From the NCBI GenBank assembly GCA_002398845.1, contig DHBY01000017.1:1-36724 (forward strand): a stretch of DNA of 36,724 nucleotides, written 5' to 3'. The notes beneath the pieces were generated by a model. The model was not told the origin of the DNA. It ran no database searches and saw only the letters and a program-made list of their open reading frames with translations. Positions 1-7,153 of this stretch are shown piece after piece. The translations under genes and the position numbers were made by a program. Each line of letters begins with the position of its first letter. The first letter of the stretch is position 1. Source of the stretch: Firmicutes bacterium UBA4916 (GTDB taxonomy: Bacteria; Bacillota; Clostridia; Tissierellales; Tepidimicrobiaceae).

Positions 1-25
1 TAGTTAAAAAATGAGGAGGATTAAT

Positions 26-673
26 ATGCAAGCACTTGGATTAATTGAAACAAAAGGATTAGTTCCCGCCATTATAAGTGCAGATGCCATGGTAAAGGCT
101 GCGAATGTCAATCTTTTGGAAAAAACATATGTAGGTGGCGGACTAGTTACAATTACTATAACTGGAGATGTGGGTGCAGTACAAGCAGCAGTAGAAGCAG
201 GTAGTGCATTAGTTAAAGATATAAATGAAGCATCATTAATTTCACAAAATGTGATTCCACGTCCACATGAAGAATTAGAAGGCACAATGATATCTACTAT
301 TCCATTAATAGAAAAAGAAAATGCTAAGGAATCAGAAGTAGAAGAGAAAGCAGAAGAGAAAGCAGAAGAAAAAGTAGAAGAAGAAAAAGAGATAGAAAAA
401 GTTGAAGTAGAGGAAGTTCAAGAAAAAAAGGCAGAAGAAACTGATATTAAAAAAGTAGAACTTAAAGAACCAAAAAATAAAAAAGATGTAGATAATATAT
501 TTGTCGGATATGGTATAGAGAAAACAATTGAAATTTTAGATAGTTTAAAGGTAGTAGAACTTAGAGATTTAGCTCGAAAATATGATGAATTTGGTATCAG
601 GGGTAGGGATATTTCTAAGGCTGGAAAGAAATTATTGATAGATGAATTTAAAAAATGCTATAAAAACGATTAA
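26..673 (+). CDS. BMC-H shell protein with long C-terminal extension (EutK/PduK-like architecture)
   Basis: This is a microcompartment shell protein of 215 aa. The first ~90 residues are a BMC-H domain of EutM/PduA type (opening MQALGLIETKGLV, pore strand YVGGGLV, ending VIPRPHEELE). A Glu/Lys-rich, probably coiled or disordered linker follows (about residues 95-150). The last ~60 residues (LKVVELRDLARKYDEFGIRG, then a K-K-LLIDEFKKC stretch) resemble a SAP or Rho-N-like helical domain. An upstream in-frame ATG at 11 lies in front of the AGGAGG that serves the ATG at 26, so I chose 26. It is first in the visible operon and is followed by the aldehyde dehydrogenase. The fused-tail layout recalls EutK and PduK, but the tail is not clearly homologous to either. 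The shell-domain call is firm; the tail function is unknown. Confidence 0.9.
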   Translation: MQALGLIETKGLVPAIISADAMVKAANVNLLEKTYVGGGLVTITITGDVGAVQAAVEAGSALVKDINEASLISQNVIPRPHEELEGTMISTIPLIEKENAKESEVEEKAEEKAEEKVEEEKEIEKVEVEEVQEKKAEETDIKKVELKEPKNKKDVDNIFVGYGIEKTIEILDSLKVVELRDLARKYDEFGIRGRDISKAGKKLLIDEFKKCYKND

Positions 674-714
674 TATATAAAAGTTAATTTTATGGAAAGG
701 ACAATGAGGACGAT

Positions 715-2265
715 ATGATGGAAAACATTGATTATGATTTACGTTCCATACAAGAAGCAAGAGAACTTGCAAGAAAAGGGAAAGTTGCAGCAAATGAAAT
801 TGCTAATTATAATGAGGAACAAATCGATAAAATTTTAAAAAATATGGTGAAAGTAGCAGAAGAAAATAAAGTTTATTTAGCTAAAATGGCAGTAGAAGAA
901 ACAGGCTTTGGGAAAGTAGAAGATAAAACTTTTAAAAATCACATGGCATCCACAATGGTATATGATGCAATTAAGGATATGAAAACTATAGATGTAATAG
1001 ATGAGGATATAGAAAATAAAATTATAAGCATTGCAGAGCCAATGGGTTTAGTAATGGGAATTGTACCTTCTACAAACCCAACATCCACAGCTATATTTAA
1101 ATCAATGATTGCAATTAAATCTCGTAATGCTATTGTGTTTTCACCTCATCCAGCAGCATTAAAATGTACTACAGAATCCATAAGGCTTATGAATGATGCA
1201 GCAGTTGAAGCAGGTGCACCTATAAATATTATAAGTGGTATTACTACACCTTCTATGGAAGCTACAAATGAATTAATGGGACATAAGGATGTAGCAGTAA
1301 TCATAGCAACAGGTGGGCCAGGTATGGTAAAGTCAGCTTATAGCTCAGGTAAACCAGCATTAGGTGTTGGGGCAGGAAATTCACCAGCTTATATTGAAAA
1401 AACTGCAAATGTAGAAAAAGCAGTTAAGGATATTGTTGCTAGTAAGACTTTTGACAATGGCACTATATGTGCATCAGAACAATCTGTAATTGTAGAAGAA
1501 TGTAATAGGGATCAAGTAATAGCCGAATTTAAAAAACATAATTGCTATTTTATGACGGAAGATGAAACTAAAAAAGTTTGCCAATTACTCTTTAAAAATG
1601 GTCATGCTATGAATGCTAAATTTGTAGGTAGAACTCCACAGGTTATTGCAGATGCTGCAGGTATATCTATTCCAGGAGGAACTAAGATTTTAATAGGTGA
1701 ACAAAAGGGAGTTGGCGATGGCTATCCACTATCTTTTGAAAAATTAACTACAGTACTTGCTTTCTATACAGTTAAAGATTGGCATGAAGCATGTGAATTA
1801 AGTTATAAGCTTCTTCAAAATGGATTAGGACATACTATGAATATTCATACAGAAGACAGGGATATGGTAATGAAGTTTTCTAAAAAACCAGCATCTCGTA
1901 TTTTAGTTAATACTGGCGGTAGCCAAGGTGGTACTGGAGCTAGTACAGGTTTATTACCTTCCTTTACACTAGGCTGTGGAACATGGGGAGGAAGTTCTGT
2001 TTCTGAAAATGTAGGACCAATGCATTTAATAAATATTAAGAAAGTAGCTTATGGAATTAAGGATTGTAGTACTATAGCAGAAGAAGATAATTCAAGTTTA
2101 AATTGTACTACAAACTGTGGATGTAATTATGAAAGCCCAGCTTTCTATGCAGCAAGAAGTGCAGCTCCTAATGAATGCAATAATGAATGTAATAATAAAT
2201 GTGATGACGATAAAGTTATGAAATTAATGTCAGAATTAATGGAAGCGATGAAGGGAGCCAATTAA
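715..2265 (+). CDS. CoA-acylating aldehyde dehydrogenase of a microcompartment (EutE/PduP type)
   Basis: The 516-aa protein belongs to the NAD-dependent acylating aldehyde dehydrogenases, which oxidise an aldehyde to acyl-CoA inside BMCs. Visible signatures are the cofactor-binding region (GIVPSTNPTS), the glycine-rich ATGGPGMVKSAY segment and the catalytic Cys at about residue 252 in FDNGTICASEQSV. After the family core (about residue 450) there is an unusual tail: a Cys-rich linker (CTTNCGC, then CNNECNNKC) and a terminal amphipathic helix (DKVMKLMSELMEAMKGAN) that looks like a BMC encapsulation peptide. GAGGA lies just before the ATG at 715; the ATG at 718 is also possible. It is one base upstream of pduL, so the two are probably co-translated. 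Aldehyde identity (acetaldehyde or propionaldehyde) cannot be told from sequence. Confidence 0.93.
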   Translation: MMENIDYDLRSIQEARELARKGKVAANEIANYNEEQIDKILKNMVKVAEENKVYLAKMAVEETGFGKVEDKTFKNHMASTMVYDAIKDMKTIDVIDEDIENKIISIAEPMGLVMGIVPSTNPTSTAIFKSMIAIKSRNAIVFSPHPAALKCTTESIRLMNDAAVEAGAPINIISGITTPSMEATNELMGHKDVAVIIATGGPGMVKSAYSSGKPALGVGAGNSPAYIEKTANVEKAVKDIVASKTFDNGTICASEQSVIVEECNRDQVIAEFKKHNCYFMTEDETKKVCQLLFKNGHAMNAKFVGRTPQVIADAAGISIPGGTKILIGEQKGVGDGYPLSFEKLTTVLAFYTVKDWHEACELSYKLLQNGLGHTMNIHTEDRDMVMKFSKKPASRILVNTGGSQGGTGASTGLLPSFTLGCGTWGGSSVSENVGPMHLINIKKVAYGIKDCSTIAEEDNSSLNCTTNCGCNYESPAFYAARSAAPNECNNECNNKCDDDKVMKLMSELMEAMKGAN

Positions 2266-2266
2266 A

Positions 2267-2899
2267 ATGGGTAAATATGATGCTATTATAGAACTCTTTC
2301 TAGAATTTATTTCTAGTCAAAAGAAAGATGCAGATAAAATTCCAATCGGAGTTTCTAATCGTCATATTCACCTTTCACAAAAGGATTTAGATACTTTATT
2401 TGGTTCAGGATATTCTTTAACAAAATTAAAAGAATTATCCCAAGTTGGTCAATACGCTTGTAAAGAAACAGTAACTATTTGTGGACCAAAGGGTGCTATA
2501 GAAAAGGTTAGGGTTTTAGGTCCAGTTCGAAGTAAAACACAAGTAGAAATTTTAGCTGGAGACTCTTTTAGATTGGGACTTAAACCACAAGTTAGAATAT
2601 CAGGAGATTTACAAGGGACTCTTGGGATTACAATAATTGGCCCAGAGGGTGCAGTTATGACCCATGAGGGAGTGATAGTTGCTCAAAGACATATTCATAT
2701 GAACACAAAAGATGCAAAACTTTTTAAGGTTCATGATGGCCAAATAGTGTCTATAGAAGTAAATGGTTTACGTGGCGGAGTTTATAACAATGTAATTATA
2801 AGAGCAAATGATAATTCTACATTAGAATGTCATATTGATATAGAAGAAGCAAATGCCATGGGCATTGATGGCAAAGACAAAATTAAAATAATAAAATAG
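2267..2899 (+). CDS. pduL: PduL-type phosphate acyltransferase (phosphotransacylase)
   Basis: The protein transfers an acyl group from CoA to phosphate, giving acyl-phosphate for ATP synthesis and freeing CoA inside the compartment. The 210-aa length fits PduL. Both zinc-binding histidine motifs are visible: SNRHIHLS (H33, H35) and AQRHIHMN (H142, H144), each in a beta-barrel repeat. The first ~18 residues (KYDAIIELFLEFISSQ) form an amphipathic helix typical of an encapsulation peptide, followed by a charged linker, so this is the BMC-targeted form rather than the cytosolic one. Its start codon follows the aldehyde dehydrogenase stop after a single base, and its ribosome site (AAGGGAG) lies inside that gene's end. 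Together the two enzymes form the standard metabolosome core. Confidence 0.94.
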   Translation: MGKYDAIIELFLEFISSQKKDADKIPIGVSNRHIHLSQKDLDTLFGSGYSLTKLKELSQVGQYACKETVTICGPKGAIEKVRVLGPVRSKTQVEILAGDSFRLGLKPQVRISGDLQGTLGITIIGPEGAVMTHEGVIVAQRHIHMNTKDAKLFKVHDGQIVSIEVNGLRGGVYNNVIIRANDNSTLECHIDIEEANAMGIDGKDKIKIIK

Positions 2900-2911
2900 G
2901 AGGAAGAAAAA

Positions 2912-3193
2912 ATGAAATACGATGCATTAGGAATGATAGAAACAAGAGGTTTAGTAGCTTCCATAGAAGCAGCTGATGCTATGGTAAAGGCAGCAAATGT
3001 ATGCCTAATAGGTAAAGAATATATAGGTGCAGGCTTAGTAACAGTAATGGTAAGAGGCGATGTAGGAGCAGTAAAAGCAGCAACAGATGCAGGTGCAGCA
3101 GCAGCACAAAGAGTAGGCGAATTAGTCTCAGTTCATGTAATTCCACGTCCACATATGGAAGTTGAAACTATACTTCCTAAAATGGACAAGTAA
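2912..3193 (+). CDS. BMC-H shell protein, copy 1 (EutM/PduA-like)
   Basis: The 93-aa single-domain hexameric shell protein should tile the facets of the microcompartment. It opens MKYDALGMIETRGLV and ends VHVIPRPHMEVETILP, as in EutM. The predicted pore strand reads EYIGAGLV, so the pore motif is GAG rather than the GGG or GSG common in EutM/PduA. AGGAGGAAGAAAAA precedes the ATG by 12 bases after pduL. It is almost identical to the next gene: the only internal protein difference I see is I instead of A in the CL(I/A)GKEY segment, and the last few residues differ. Confidence 0.96.
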   Translation: MKYDALGMIETRGLVASIEAADAMVKAANVCLIGKEYIGAGLVTVMVRGDVGAVKAATDAGAAAAQRVGELVSVHVIPRPHMEVETILPKMDK

Positions 3194-3227
3194 AAAATAA
3201 GAACAAAGAATAAAGGAGGAAGAAAAA

Positions 3228-3524
3228 ATGAAATATGATGCATTAGGAATGATAGAAACAAGAGGCTTAGTAGCTTCTATAGAAGCAGCTGACGCTATGG
3301 TAAAGGCAGCCAATGTATGCTTAGCGGGAAAAGAATACATAGGTGCAGGCCTAGTAACAGTAATGGTAAGAGGCGATGTAGGAGCAGTAAAAGCAGCAAC
3401 AGATGCAGGTGCAGCAGCAGCACAAAGAGTAGGTGAATTAGTTTCAGTTCATGTAATTCCACGTCCACATATGGAAGTTGAAACTATACTTCCTAAAATG
3501 GAAAATAAGGATGTAGAACAATAA
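3228..3524 (+). CDS. BMC-H shell protein, copy 2 (EutM/PduA-like)
   Basis: The 98-aa shell hexamer protein is a tandem duplicate of the gene just upstream. It carries the same pore strand (EYIGAGLV) and the same family ends, with ALA-type CLAGKEY replacing CLIGKEY and a longer, charged C-terminus (ENKDVEQ). Even the ribosome site and leader (AGGAGGAAGAAAAA) are repeated, so the duplicated unit included the translation signal. It is the last gene of the rightward operon and is followed at once by a strong hairpin at 3529-3554. Confidence 0.96.
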   Translation: MKYDALGMIETRGLVASIEAADAMVKAANVCLAGKEYIGAGLVTVMVRGDVGAVKAATDAGAAAAQRVGELVSVHVIPRPHMEVETILPKMENKDVEQ

Positions 3525-3528
3525 AACA

Positions 3529-3554
3529 ATAGGGGTAGGAATACCTACCCCTAT
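3529..3554. terminator. Bidirectional hairpin between convergent BMC and regulator genes
   Basis: A perfect 11-bp stem (ATAGGGGTAGG, loop AATA, CCTACCCCTAT) sits 4 bases after the second BMC-H stop and overlaps the stop codon of the response regulator on the minus strand. The minus-strand side is followed by a T-rich run (ATTGTTTTATT). It most likely ends both converging transcripts. Confidence 0.8.
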
Positions 3555-4324
3555 GAATTATCTTTTAAATCATAAGCATATTTTCTATAGTTTTGTGGAG
3601 TCATATTCATTTGATTGCTAAATACCCTACTAAAATAGGATGGGTCTGAAAAACCACATTCCATGGAGATCCTGTAAGCAGGGAAATCAGTTGCCTCTAA
3701 CAGTTTACAGGCATGCTGAATCTTTAAAGTGTTGACATATTCTGAAAAGGAAATACCCATTTCTTTTTTAAAGACTTGACTAAAGTATTTAGGATTCATA
3801 TAGACTACAGAGGCAACCATTTTTAAAGTCAATTTTTCTTTGAAATGATCTTTAATATATTTTATAGCCTTCTCCATAAAATACTGTTGACATTCACTAG
3901 GGCTAATACCTTCTTCACTGGATATTTCTTCAATGTGATTTTTGCATTCTGCCACTCTATCTAGCATTCTAAGAAATAGTTTTTTAAAGTCCCTAGGTTT
4001 CACAGGTTTTAAGAGATATTCAAAAACATTTAGACTGATGGATTTCTGTGCATAAGAAAAATCCGAATAAGCTGATAGAACAGCAACGCATGCATTTGGA
4101 AGAAATTTTCTAATTTCTTCAATAGCAGTTAAACCATCCATTTCTGGAATCATTATATCCATTATAATAATATCTGGTTTGTATTGCCTTGCAAGCCTAA
4201 TAGCTTCGATCCCACTTTCACAGGTTAGGACGGTATCTTCCCTTTGAAGTTCTTCAAGCGCAATTGACTTTAGAAATTCCTGCTCAATTATTTCATCTTC
4301 CACAATTAAGACTATGCTCATCAT
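3551..4324 (-). CDS. Response regulator, CheY-like receiver plus AraC-type DNA-binding domain
   Basis: This cytoplasmic transcription factor of about 257 aa is partner to the adjacent PocR-type kinase. An N-terminal receiver domain (VLIVEDE acidic pocket, phospho-acceptor Asp in IIIMDIMIPEMDG, VLSAYSDF and the conserved Lys in LLKPVK) is followed at about residue 150-255 by two helix-turn-helix units of the AraC/XylS family (MNPKYFSQVFKKEMGISFSE and ending GFSDPSYFSRVFSNQMNMTP). A GTG at 4330 extends the frame, but GAGGTGAT points to the ATG at 4324 or 4321. The gene overlaps the kinase stop codon, so they are translationally coupled. It probably activates the BMC operon and perhaps the alcohol dehydrogenase; the binding site is not identified. 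Confidence 0.93.
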   Translation of the reverse strand: MMSIVLIVEDEIIEQEFLKSIALEELQREDTVLTCESGIEAIRLARQYKPDIIIMDIMIPEMDGLTAIEEIRKFLPNACVAVLSAYSDFSYAQKSISLNVFEYLLKPVKPRDFKKLFLRMLDRVAECKNHIEEISSEEGISPSECQQYFMEKAIKYIKDHFKEKLTLKMVASVVYMNPKYFSQVFKKEMGISFSEYVNTLKIQHACKLLEATDFPAYRISMECGFSDPSYFSRVFSNQMNMTPQNYRKYAYDLKDNS

Positions 4325-4326
4325 TA

Positions 4327-4943
4327 TCACCTCACGATCGGTTGTGTGGGAATGGTAATGGTAACGGTACTACCACTATAATCAGATTTGACAACCTCTA
4401 AGCCATATTGTTCGCCATAATATTTTTTTAAGCGTTTGTCCGTATTTCGAAATCCGAGGCCTGATTTATTATCAGCTTGTTTTATATGTAACAAAGCATC
4501 CTTTGGGAAACCATTTCCATTATCCATAATGGAAATAATAATTTCGCTACTGTATTTTTCTGCATAAATACTTACTTTGCCACCATCCCTTTTTGGGGCA
4601 ATGCCATGTACTATAGAATTTTCCACAATAGGCTGTATAACCATATTTAAGATTTTATAAGATTTAATTTCATTTGGCACATCAATATTATATTCTAGAC
4701 GATTTTTAAAGCGTGCCTTTTGGATATATAGATATTTTTCAATATTATTGATTTCTGCATCTATTGTATGAAGCTGATTATCCTGCTTCAAATTATAACG
4801 TAATAGATCAGATAAACAATAAATAAGCTCCTCTGTTGTGTGAGAATTCTCAAAATAAGCTATCCTTGCAATACAATTCAAGGTGTTAAATAAAAAGTGA
4901 GGATTAACTGCTAAGGACATATTTTTTGCCTCTAAATCTATGA
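4327..4943 (-). pseudogene. Sensor histidine kinase, catalytic half (out of frame with its PocR half)
   Basis: This part holds the LytS/YpdA-like His_kinase motif (VNPHFLFNTLN, phospho-acceptor His) and a HATPase domain (N-box VENSIVHG, G1 MDNGNGFP, G2 GLGFRNTDKRL). It has an ATG at 4920, but that codon falls in the middle of the usual dimerisation helix: the frame reads IIDLEAKN immediately before it, as family members do. There is no ribosome site ahead of 4920. The PocR half (next entry) ends 17 bases upstream in another frame. A -1 shift at the A8 run (4944-4951) joins them into one protein of about 395 aa. Either the gene is broken, the reference has a homopolymer error, or slippage makes the whole kinase. 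Confidence 0.8.
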
Positions 4944-5513
4944 TTTTTTTTCTAGCATTTCTTTTTCAATGGATAATCTCTCTAAATCATTATGAGAATG
5001 ATTAATGTTTTCATATAAGTCAAGTGAAATGTTTTTTGCAATCTCACAGCATAATTGTTCTTGTACTTTAATTTTATCTGAGTCTACAGTTGCTATAGAA
5101 GCAATGCATTTAGCGATAAGCTCTAAATTTGTGTTTCTTTTTTCAAAGGAATGAATATCAATCATCTGTTTTTTATATTCATTTTCCTTTAAGTACACTT
5201 GCATGCCAGCTATATAACCTAAGGTTTCTTCTTGTACTGTAATTGGGCAAAGGATATTCTCAAGGTTATATTTACAGGTAAATCGACCTTCGTAACCGTT
5301 TTTTAATTGACATATATAGTCATGGCATACCTTGTTTTTTCTTTCTTGGCATAAGTTAGTACAAAAATTGGGAGAGGGGATGAGTTCCAGTAAAATATCG
5401 CCATTTGTATCTAATAAAAACAAAGGAATATCTGATAGGGATAATATGCTACTATAATGATTATATAAATTTGGAGCTATTAATTTTTTAAGGGGATTAT
5501 TAGATTTACCCAT
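4938..5513 (-). pseudogene. PocR-domain ligand sensor, N-terminal half of the split histidine kinase
   Basis: The 191-aa frame is a PocR domain, a ligand-binding fold linked to propanediol-type sensing in PocR. It has the family's cysteine pattern (C-x3-C, then CHDYIC, FTCKYNLENILCPI) that may bind metal. A coiled segment follows (NLELIAKCIASIATVDSDK onwards) and the frame closes at KEMLEKKS. The stop comes directly after eight A's on the coding strand; the natural continuation EKK-IIDLEAKN-MSLAVNPHFLF is present in the -1 frame. A good promoter lies 80-105 bp upstream (5591-5619). By context it senses the substrate or product of the microcompartment pathway. If no shift occurs, this half could only be an unlinked ligand-binding protein. 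Confidence 0.82.
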
Positions 5514-5590
5514 GTTTACAATGCACCTTTTCTAAATCTTTAATATTTTACATTTATCAACATAATTTGACATAAAACGATTCTTCTTTT

Positions 5591-5619
5591 ATTATAGTAT
5601 AAAATTAAATTTTTAACAA
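5591..5619 (-). promoter_or_regulatory. Sigma-A-like promoter for the two-component genes
   Basis: On the minus strand, TTGTTA (5619-5614), a 17-base spacer and a perfect TATAAT (5596-5591) precede the PocR start by about 80 bases. The position and spacing fit the regulator operon. Confidence 0.7.
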
Positions 5620-5656
5620 GCACAGATCTATTTTTGACATAGAGCTTATAAATTTA

Positions 5657-5694
5657 GGGCATCCCCTAAAAAGTTTAATATTAGGGGCGTGCCC
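5657..5694 (-). terminator. Terminator hairpin after the alcohol dehydrogenase
   Basis: GGGCATCCCCTAA pairs with TTAGGGGCGTGCCC across an 11-base loop; a stem of about 12 bp with one small bulge. It lies 20 bp downstream of the dehydrogenase stop and is followed on that strand by an AT-rich tract (TAAATTTATAAG). It should stop readthrough toward the sensor promoter. Confidence 0.65.
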
Positions 5695-5714
5695 ATATTC
5701 TATTATCCAAATAA

Positions 5715-6854
5715 TTAGGAAATTTTTTGATAAATACCTATTAAATCTTCTTTAGAAGGTTTTCTAGGATTAGTAGGAGTACATCTATCCAATAAAGCTG
5801 TTTCAGCCATTTGTTCCATAGTAGTCTTAAATTTATCCTGTTCAATTTTAAGAGAACTTACACTTTTTTCAACTCCTAGATTTCTTTCAAGCTTTTCTAT
5901 AGCTCCTATAAGATTTACAACTCCTTCACGATATGTACGGGCTTGAAGTTGTAAAAGTCTTGCCAATTTTGCATACCTTTTAGCGGCATAAGTATTTGCA
6001 CTTCCCAAAAGTTCTGCATTATATTCTATTACTGGATTTAATAAGATTGCATTGGCACGTCCATGAGGAATATGAAAAGCCCCACCCATAGCATGAGCTA
6101 AACTGTGATTTATTCCAAGGCCAGTGTTTGTAAAAGCTATTCCTGCCAAACAAGAAGCATTTTGCACATGATCACGTGCATCAGAATTTTTAGCATCTTG
6201 ATAAAGGCTTTCAAGGTTTTCAAAGATTAATTTAATTGTCTTTTCACAAAGGGCATCTGTAAAATCTGTTGCTTTTATAGAAACATAGGATTCAATAGCA
6301 TGAACTAAGGCATCGATACCAGTATCTGCTATAACACGTTGTGGAACATTTTGTATACATGTAGAGTCCAATATGGCCATATCTGGTGCTACAAAATCAT
6401 CTACAATGCATACCTTTTCCCCCTTCGAAGTTATAACTGTGAAGTTTGTTACTTCTGAGCCAGTACCGCTTGTAGATGGAATTGCAATAAATAAAGGTTT
6501 CTTCATTCCTTTATTTTTTGTATTTCCCATATGCCATGAAAAATACATAATCCCCTTAGCAGTATCTATGGTGGAACCTCCACCAATTGCAACTAAAACA
6601 TCAGCACCACTTTCTTCATATAATTTCATTCCTTCTGCAATTACTTCAATTCCTGGATCAGGGCGTACTCCAGTAAAAACAGTTGAACTTATTCCAGCTT
6701 TATTTAGATGTTCTATTGTTTTTTGAAGGTATCCTAACTTTTCCATAATGGAATCGGAAACAATAAATGCCCGCGAACCAGTGATATTTTCTAAAACCTG
6801 TATAGAACCCATATTGAAATAAATATCAGGTTTTAGTTTAAACGTACACTCCAT
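5715..6854 (-). CDS. Iron-containing alcohol dehydrogenase (EutG/PduQ-like)
   Basis: The 379-aa group III alcohol dehydrogenase reduces an aldehyde to its alcohol using NADH. Family marks are the NAD-binding GGGSTIDTAKG motif, the PSTSGTGSEVT segment and the iron ligands Asp and His in GIDALVHAIE with two further His in INHSLAHAMGGAFHIPHGRAN. A ribosome site (GGAGGG) precedes the ATG. No obvious encapsulation helix is present at the N-terminus. Its place beside the BMC genes suggests it regenerates NAD+ for the acylating dehydrogenase, as EutG and PduQ do, with the aldehyde disproportionating to alcohol plus acyl-phosphate. It is transcribed alone, away from the kinase-like gene at 7154. Confidence 0.93.
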   Translation of the reverse strand: MECTFKLKPDIYFNMGSIQVLENITGSRAFIVSDSIMEKLGYLQKTIEHLNKAGISSTVFTGVRPDPGIEVIAEGMKLYEESGADVLVAIGGGSTIDTAKGIMYFSWHMGNTKNKGMKKPLFIAIPSTSGTGSEVTNFTVITSKGEKVCIVDDFVAPDMAILDSTCIQNVPQRVIADTGIDALVHAIESYVSIKATDFTDALCEKTIKLIFENLESLYQDAKNSDARDHVQNASCLAGIAFTNTGLGINHSLAHAMGGAFHIPHGRANAILLNPVIEYNAELLGSANTYAAKRYAKLARLLQLQARTYREGVVNLIGAIEKLERNLGVEKSVSSLKIEQDKFKTTMEQMAETALLDRCTPTNPRKPSKEDLIGIYQKIS

Positions 6855-6959
6855 AATTTACCCTCCAATCCTATAAATACTCTATACAAAAATGATATCA
6901 TATAAAAGAATGGGCTTATTGTAAATTCATTATTTAGTTTTAGTATTAATGTACTAGAA

Positions 6960-7010
6960 GAAAAAAGATATTGTACAATATCTTTTTTCTTGTACAATAT
7001 CTTTCTTTTC
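6960..7010. repeat. Palindrome plus repeated arm in the divergent adh/kinase gap
   Basis: AAAAAAGATATTGT and ACAATATCTTTTTT form a 28-bp perfect palindrome (6961-6988, extendable by 2-3 bp). It is followed directly by a further copy of one arm, TTGTACAATATCTTT (about 6990-7005). The flanking genes diverge, so a transcription terminator would serve neither; an operator for a dimeric regulator seems more likely. The rest of this ~300-bp gap holds only AT-rich sequence and the promoter listed next. Confidence 0.6.
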
Positions 7011-7081
7011 AATATAATTGAATTATTGACTATAATTTAAGGGTATAATTATAAATGGTATATGATATTATTTGTCAGTAA

Positions 7082-7110
7082 TTGATTATTGATTATATTA
7101 TTGTTATAAT
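7082..7110 (+). promoter_or_regulatory. Promoter for the choline/ethanolamine-kinase-like gene
   Basis: TTGATT (7082-7087), a 17-base spacer and a perfect TATAAT (7105-7110) lie about 44 bases ahead of the chosen ATG at 7154. Confidence 0.65.
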
Positions 7111-7153
7111 GTATTTCAGATTATAGATTGGAATAATGTGTGGTGAATTATTT

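Noticed and set aside
6373..6726. 117-codon plus-strand frame opposite the alcohol dehydrogenase
   Set aside because: Antisense shadow of a conserved enzyme, including its NAD-binding motif.
6961..6990. Palindrome as an intrinsic terminator
   Set aside because: The flanking genes diverge, so neither transcript would reach it at its 3' end.
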